Under the pieces are notes generated by a model. It made no database searches. It was not told the origin of the DNA and worked only from the letters and a program-made list of their open reading frames with translations. Source: JAYSFC01 sp041913505 (GTDB taxonomy: Bacteria; Pseudomonadota; Gammaproteobacteria; Burkholderiales; Burkholderiaceae_C). Taken from it: 64,000 nucleotides of DNA. The stretch spans positions 11,703 to 75,702 of the forward strand of contig JAYSFC010000002.1 in NCBI GenBank assembly GCA_041913505.1, written 5' to 3'. Position numbers and translations under genes: made by a program. Below, piece after piece: positions 60,925 through 64,000 of the stretch. Each line of letters begins with the position of its first letter. Position 1 is the first letter of the stretch.

Positions 60925-61887
60925 ATGCTCAGAAGAACCGCTCTCACGCTACTGCTCGCCACCGCGGGCACCGCCTTCGCGCAGGCCTACCCCTCGCGCT
61001 CCATCACGCTGGTGGTGGGCTTTCCGCCCGGTGGAGGGGCCGATGCGGTGGCGCGCATCGTGGTCGAGAAGCTGGGCCGCGTGCTGGGGCAGCCCGTGGT
61101 GGTGGACAACCGGCCCGGCGCGGGTACCACGCTGGCATCGGACTTCGTCTCGCGTGCGCCGGCCGACGGTTACACGCTGTTGCTGGGGGCCGCCAACCTC
61201 TATGGTTCCGACCAGCTTCTCTACAAGAGTGCCAAGTACGACGGGGCAAAGAGCTTCACGCCCATTTCACGCTGGTCGTCCGCGCCATTGCTGCTGGCCG
61301 TGCGCAAGGATCTGCCCGCGCAGAATGTGAGGGAGCTGGTGGCGTTGGCGCGCAGTGAGCCGGAAAAGCTCAGCTACTCCTCGTCGGGCGCGGGCGTCAT
61401 CACGCACCTGGCGGGCCTGTCGTTCTCGCAGGCCGCGGGCGTGAAGATGCTGCACGTGCCCTACAAGGGTGGCGCGCCTTCGGTGCAGGCGGTGGCAGCG
61501 GGCGATGCCGATCTGACCTTTGCCACGCCCCCATCGGTGCTGCCCATGGTGCAGGCGGGCAAGATGCGCATGCTCGCCGTCACCACGCAACAGCGCTCGC
61601 CGCTGTTTCCCGCCGTGCCCGGGATGCAGGAGTCTGGCGTGCAGGGCCTGGATTTCACGTTCTCGTTCGGCCTGTTCGGCCCGGCGGGCCTGCCGCCCGA
61701 GGTAGTGAAAAAACTGTTCGACGCGAGTGCGCAGGTGCTGGGCGATCCCGAAGTCAAGGCGCAGCTCGAAAAACAGGGTAACGTGGCCGCCCCCTCCGCA
61801 TCGGCCGAGGAATACCGCAGCTGGATACTGCGCGAAGGTGCGGAGTCCAAGGCATTGACGGCGCGCTCTGGTGCGGGGCTGCAATGA
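60925..61887 (+). CDS. Bug/TctC family periplasmic binding protein 2
   Basis: 320 residues, signal peptide cleaved near FAQA-YP. VVGFPPGGGADAVAR and DNRPGAGTTLASD are Bug signatures. Only moderately similar to the Bug protein at 58419. Stop overlaps the CoA-transferase start (ATGA); the gene is 35 bp after the crotonase gene, preceded by AGGAGA. Confidence 0.87.
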   Translation: MLRRTALTLLLATAGTAFAQAYPSRSITLVVGFPPGGGADAVARIVVEKLGRVLGQPVVVDNRPGAGTTLASDFVSRAPADGYTLLLGAANLYGSDQLLYKSAKYDGAKSFTPISRWSSAPLLLAVRKDLPAQNVRELVALARSEPEKLSYSSSGAGVITHLAGLSFSQAAGVKMLHVPYKGGAPSVQAVAAGDADLTFATPPSVLPMVQAGKMRMLAVTTQQRSPLFPAVPGMQESGVQGLDFTFSFGLFGPAGLPPEVVKKLFDASAQVLGDPEVKAQLEKQGNVAAPSASAEEYRSWILREGAESKALTARSGAGLQ

Positions 61888-63035
61888 GCGTGGCGCCATT
61901 GCCCCTTGCGGGCCTCACCGTCATCGACCTGACCCGCGTGCTCGCGGGGCCGGTGTGCACGCAGATGCTGGCCGACCTGGGAGCCCGTGTTATCAAGGTC
62001 GAGCAACCCGGCAGTGGCGATGATGCGCGCGCCGTGGGGCCGTTCGTCGACGGCGTATCGGCGTATTTCATGTCGGTCAACCGCAACAAGGAATCCATTG
62101 CGCTGGACCTGAAGGCCGAGAACGACCGTGCCATTTTCGAGCGCCTGCTCGCCCAAGCCGATGTGCTGGTGGAAAACTACCGCCCCGGCACCATGGAAAA
62201 GTTGGGCTACGGCTGGGATACGCTGCATGCGCGTTTTCCGCGCCTGGTGTTCACCAGCGTATCGGGCTTTGGGCAGACCGGGCCGTACAGCGGCTTTCCG
62301 GCCTATGACATGGTGGTGCAGGCCATGAGCGGCATGATGAGCGTGACGGGCCATGAAGGCGGCGGCCCCTGCCGCGTGGGTGTCTCGATTGGTGACCTGG
62401 GCGCGGGCCTGTACGCGGTGATTGGCACCCAGGCGGCGTTGATGCAGCGCACGCACACGGGGCAGGGCAAGCGCGTGGATGTGTCCATGCTCGACTGCCA
62501 GCTGGCGTTGCTCGAAAACGCCGTGGCGCGCTATGGGGCCGAGGGGCGCGTACCAGGGCCCATCGGCTCGCGCCACCCGTCGATGGCCCCGTTCGACGTA
62601 TTTCGGGCGATGGACGGCTGGTTCGTCATCGCCGTAGGCAGCGATGCTGCGTTTGCCAAATTGTGTGCAGTGTTGGACTTGCCTGCACTGGTGCAGGACG
62701 TGCGCTTTGCGACTGGCGGCGCGCGCGTCCTGCACCAGGCGCCGCTCAAGGAGTTGCTGGAAGAGCGCCTGGCGGCGCAGTCGCGCGCGCACTGGCTGCA
62801 ACTGCTGGGGGCGAACGGCATCCCCTGCGGCGAGTACCAGACTGTCGCCGAAGTGGTGCAACACCCCCAGATCGAGGCACGCGGCATGCTCACCCAGGTG
62901 CGCACACCCAGCGGCACGCCGCTGCGCGTGGCGGGCAATCCGCTGCGCGTAGGGCAGGGTGACGTGGTGCGCCGTGACCCTCCGTCGCTTGACGGAGATC
63001 GCGAGCGCATCCTGCGAGAACTCGGCCCGATATGA
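61884..63035 (+). CDS. CaiB/BaiF family (class III) CoA-transferase
   Basis: 383 residues. N-terminal LTRVLAGPVCTQMLADLGA and IKVE are typical; Asp171 in SIGDLGAGLYA is the catalytic aspartate that forms the acyl anhydride. Transfers CoA between carboxylic acids, for example from succinyl-CoA to a dicarboxylate. Co-translated with Bug 2 and followed 23 bp later by matB. Confidence 0.87.
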   Translation: MSVAPLPLAGLTVIDLTRVLAGPVCTQMLADLGARVIKVEQPGSGDDARAVGPFVDGVSAYFMSVNRNKESIALDLKAENDRAIFERLLAQADVLVENYRPGTMEKLGYGWDTLHARFPRLVFTSVSGFGQTGPYSGFPAYDMVVQAMSGMMSVTGHEGGGPCRVGVSIGDLGAGLYAVIGTQAALMQRTHTGQGKRVDVSMLDCQLALLENAVARYGAEGRVPGPIGSRHPSMAPFDVFRAMDGWFVIAVGSDAAFAKLCAVLDLPALVQDVRFATGGARVLHQAPLKELLEERLAAQSRAHWLQLLGANGIPCGEYQTVAEVVQHPQIEARGMLTQVRTPSGTPLRVAGNPLRVGQGDVVRRDPPSLDGDRERILRELGPI

Positions 63036-63058
63036 TCTTTGCAGTCAACGGAGACACC

Positions 63059-64000
63059 ATGAACCACAATCTTTTCGCCGCACTGCGCACCGCCTTTCCT
63101 CGGGACCTCGATGCCATCGTCGTCGAGACCACCTCCGCCTCGGGCGAACCCTTGAACTACACCTGGCGCGACCTGGATCGCGCCAGTGGCCGCATGGCCA
63201 ATCTGCTCGTGTCGCTGCAAATTCCCGAGGGCAGCCGTGTTGCGGTGCAGGTTGAGAAGTCGGTCGAGGCCATGATCCTGTACCTTGCCACGCTGCGCGC
63301 GGGCTACGTGTTCTTGCCGCTCAACACGGCCTACCAGAGCGCGGAGATCGAGTACTTCATCGGTAACGCCGAGCCCGCCGTGGTCGTGTGCACGCCGGCC
63401 AACTTCGGCTGGGTATCGAAGATCGCCTTCACCGCTGGCACGCAGCACGTGTTCACGCTCGGTGACGATCGCACGGGCAGCCTGCTGGAGCGCGCGGCGC
63501 ACCATGCGGACGCGCACCAGACGGTCTCCAAGAACGCTGACGACCTCGCCGCCATCCTCTACACCAGCGGTACCACGGGCCGCAGCAAGGGCGCCATGCT
63601 CACGCACGGCAACCTGCTCAGCAACGCCGTGATGCTCAAGGACTACTGGGGTTGGAAGCCGGACGATGTGCTCATCCACGCGCTGCCCATCTTCCACGTG
63701 CACGGCCTGTTCGTGGCCATCCATGGCGCGCTCATCAACGGCAGCAAGATGATCTGGATGGCGAAATTCGACCCCAAGGCCGTGATCGCCGCCATGCCGC
63801 GCGCCACGGTGTTCATGGGCGTTCCCACGCTCTACGTGCGCATGCTGGCCGAGCCCGCGCTCACCCAGGCGGCAGCGAGTCATATGCGCCTGTTTATCGC
63901 CGGATCGGCGCCGCTGCTCATCGAGACCTTCAAGGAATGGCAGGACCGCACGGGCCACACCATCCTGGAGCGCTATGGCATGAGCGAGACCATCATGCTC
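63059..64000 (+). CDS. matB: Malonyl-CoA synthetase (3' end cut by window)
   Basis: 314 codons visible of roughly 500. AMP-forming ligase (malonate + ATP + CoA). P-loop-like YTSGTTGRSKGAM at 168-180, LPIFHVHGLFV and GSAPL follow the MatB pattern, and RYGMSET is at the window edge. The start ATG 63059 is preceded by CGGAGA. Call of malonate rather than another acid rests on the motifs and on the decarboxylase nearby. Confidence 0.87.
   Translation, partial: MNHNLFAALRTAFPRDLDAIVVETTSASGEPLNYTWRDLDRASGRMANLLVSLQIPEGSRVAVQVEKSVEAMILYLATLRAGYVFLPLNTAYQSAEIEYFIGNAEPAVVVCTPANFGWVSKIAFTAGTQHVFTLGDDRTGSLLERAAHHADAHQTVSKNADDLAAILYTSGTTGRSKGAMLTHGNLLSNAVMLKDYWGWKPDDVLIHALPIFHVHGLFVAIHGALINGSKMIWMAKFDPKAVIAAMPRATVFMGVPTLYVRMLAEPALTQAAASHMRLFIAGSAPLLIETFKEWQDRTGHTILERYGMSETIML

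Overview
The window is a GC-rich chromosomal segment from a betaproteobacterium, most likely Burkholderiales family Comamonadaceae (Acidovorax/Alicycliphilus/Comamonas-like). The call rests on gene content and order (ribB-ribH-nusB-aminotransferase-ybgC-tolQRA, several Bug-type periplasmic binding proteins, a RibB with a degenerate second domain, a small Trp-rich protein beside a cytochrome c) and on four copies of a short palindromic dispersed repeat that I associate with this family from memory. No database search was run. I see 58 genes (two cut by the window ends), no rRNA, tRNA, CRISPR array, insertion sequence or prophage.

Layout. 1-2989: cytochrome bo3-type ubiquinol oxidase (cyoA, cyoB truncated), then a divergent MFS transporter. 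4669-11811 (minus strand): a long housekeeping run of SAM methyltransferase, ferredoxin, ribB(X), ribH, nusB, aminotransferase, ybgC, tolQ, tolR, tolA, with many 4-bp ATGA overlaps. 11812-12343: a non-coding block with three ungapped ~90-bp repeats, each carrying a DnaA-box-like nonamer. 12344-22122: DUF427, class IV aminotransferase, SDR, gshA, FUSC membrane protein, two 70-residue genes, ylqF GTPase and a membrane GGDEF-EAL protein. 22139-25260: an unrecognised 883-residue protein translationally coupled to an OsmC-like protein. 25386-29528: aspartoacylase-like amidohydrolase and both fumarase classes, divergently transcribed. 29590-32868: secreted esterase, and a ParB-like protein coupled to a SulP transporter. 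32939-36784: proVWX compatible-solute importer with a consensus sigma70 promoter and a long structured leader. 36825-43840: YqhA, acetyl-CoA synthetase (with a duplicated 3' tail), an unknown secreted His-rich protein, two tandem alkaline phosphatases behind a Pho-box-like site, and a cytochrome c. 44271-52367: a complete RND efflux system (outer membrane, pump, adaptor) with its own two-component system. 52547-55922: ilvD, a bacterioferritin lacking the heme-ligating Met, and lgt. 56219-64000: a malonate/acyl-CoA module.

How the genes work together. The right end looks like a composite dicarboxylate-degradation locus: GntR regulator + malonyl-CoA decarboxylase + Bug binding protein, then a second GntR with a crotonase-fold enzyme, a second Bug protein, a CoA-transferase and malonyl-CoA synthetase. 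Malonate (or a homologue) would be activated by MatB or the CoA-transferase and decarboxylated to acetyl-CoA. The crotonase-fold enzyme has lost both canonical hydratase glutamates and may itself be a decarboxylase. The most unusual non-coding signal is the DnaA-box repeat block at 11.9-12.3 kb, far from any dnaA or other origin-linked gene in view.
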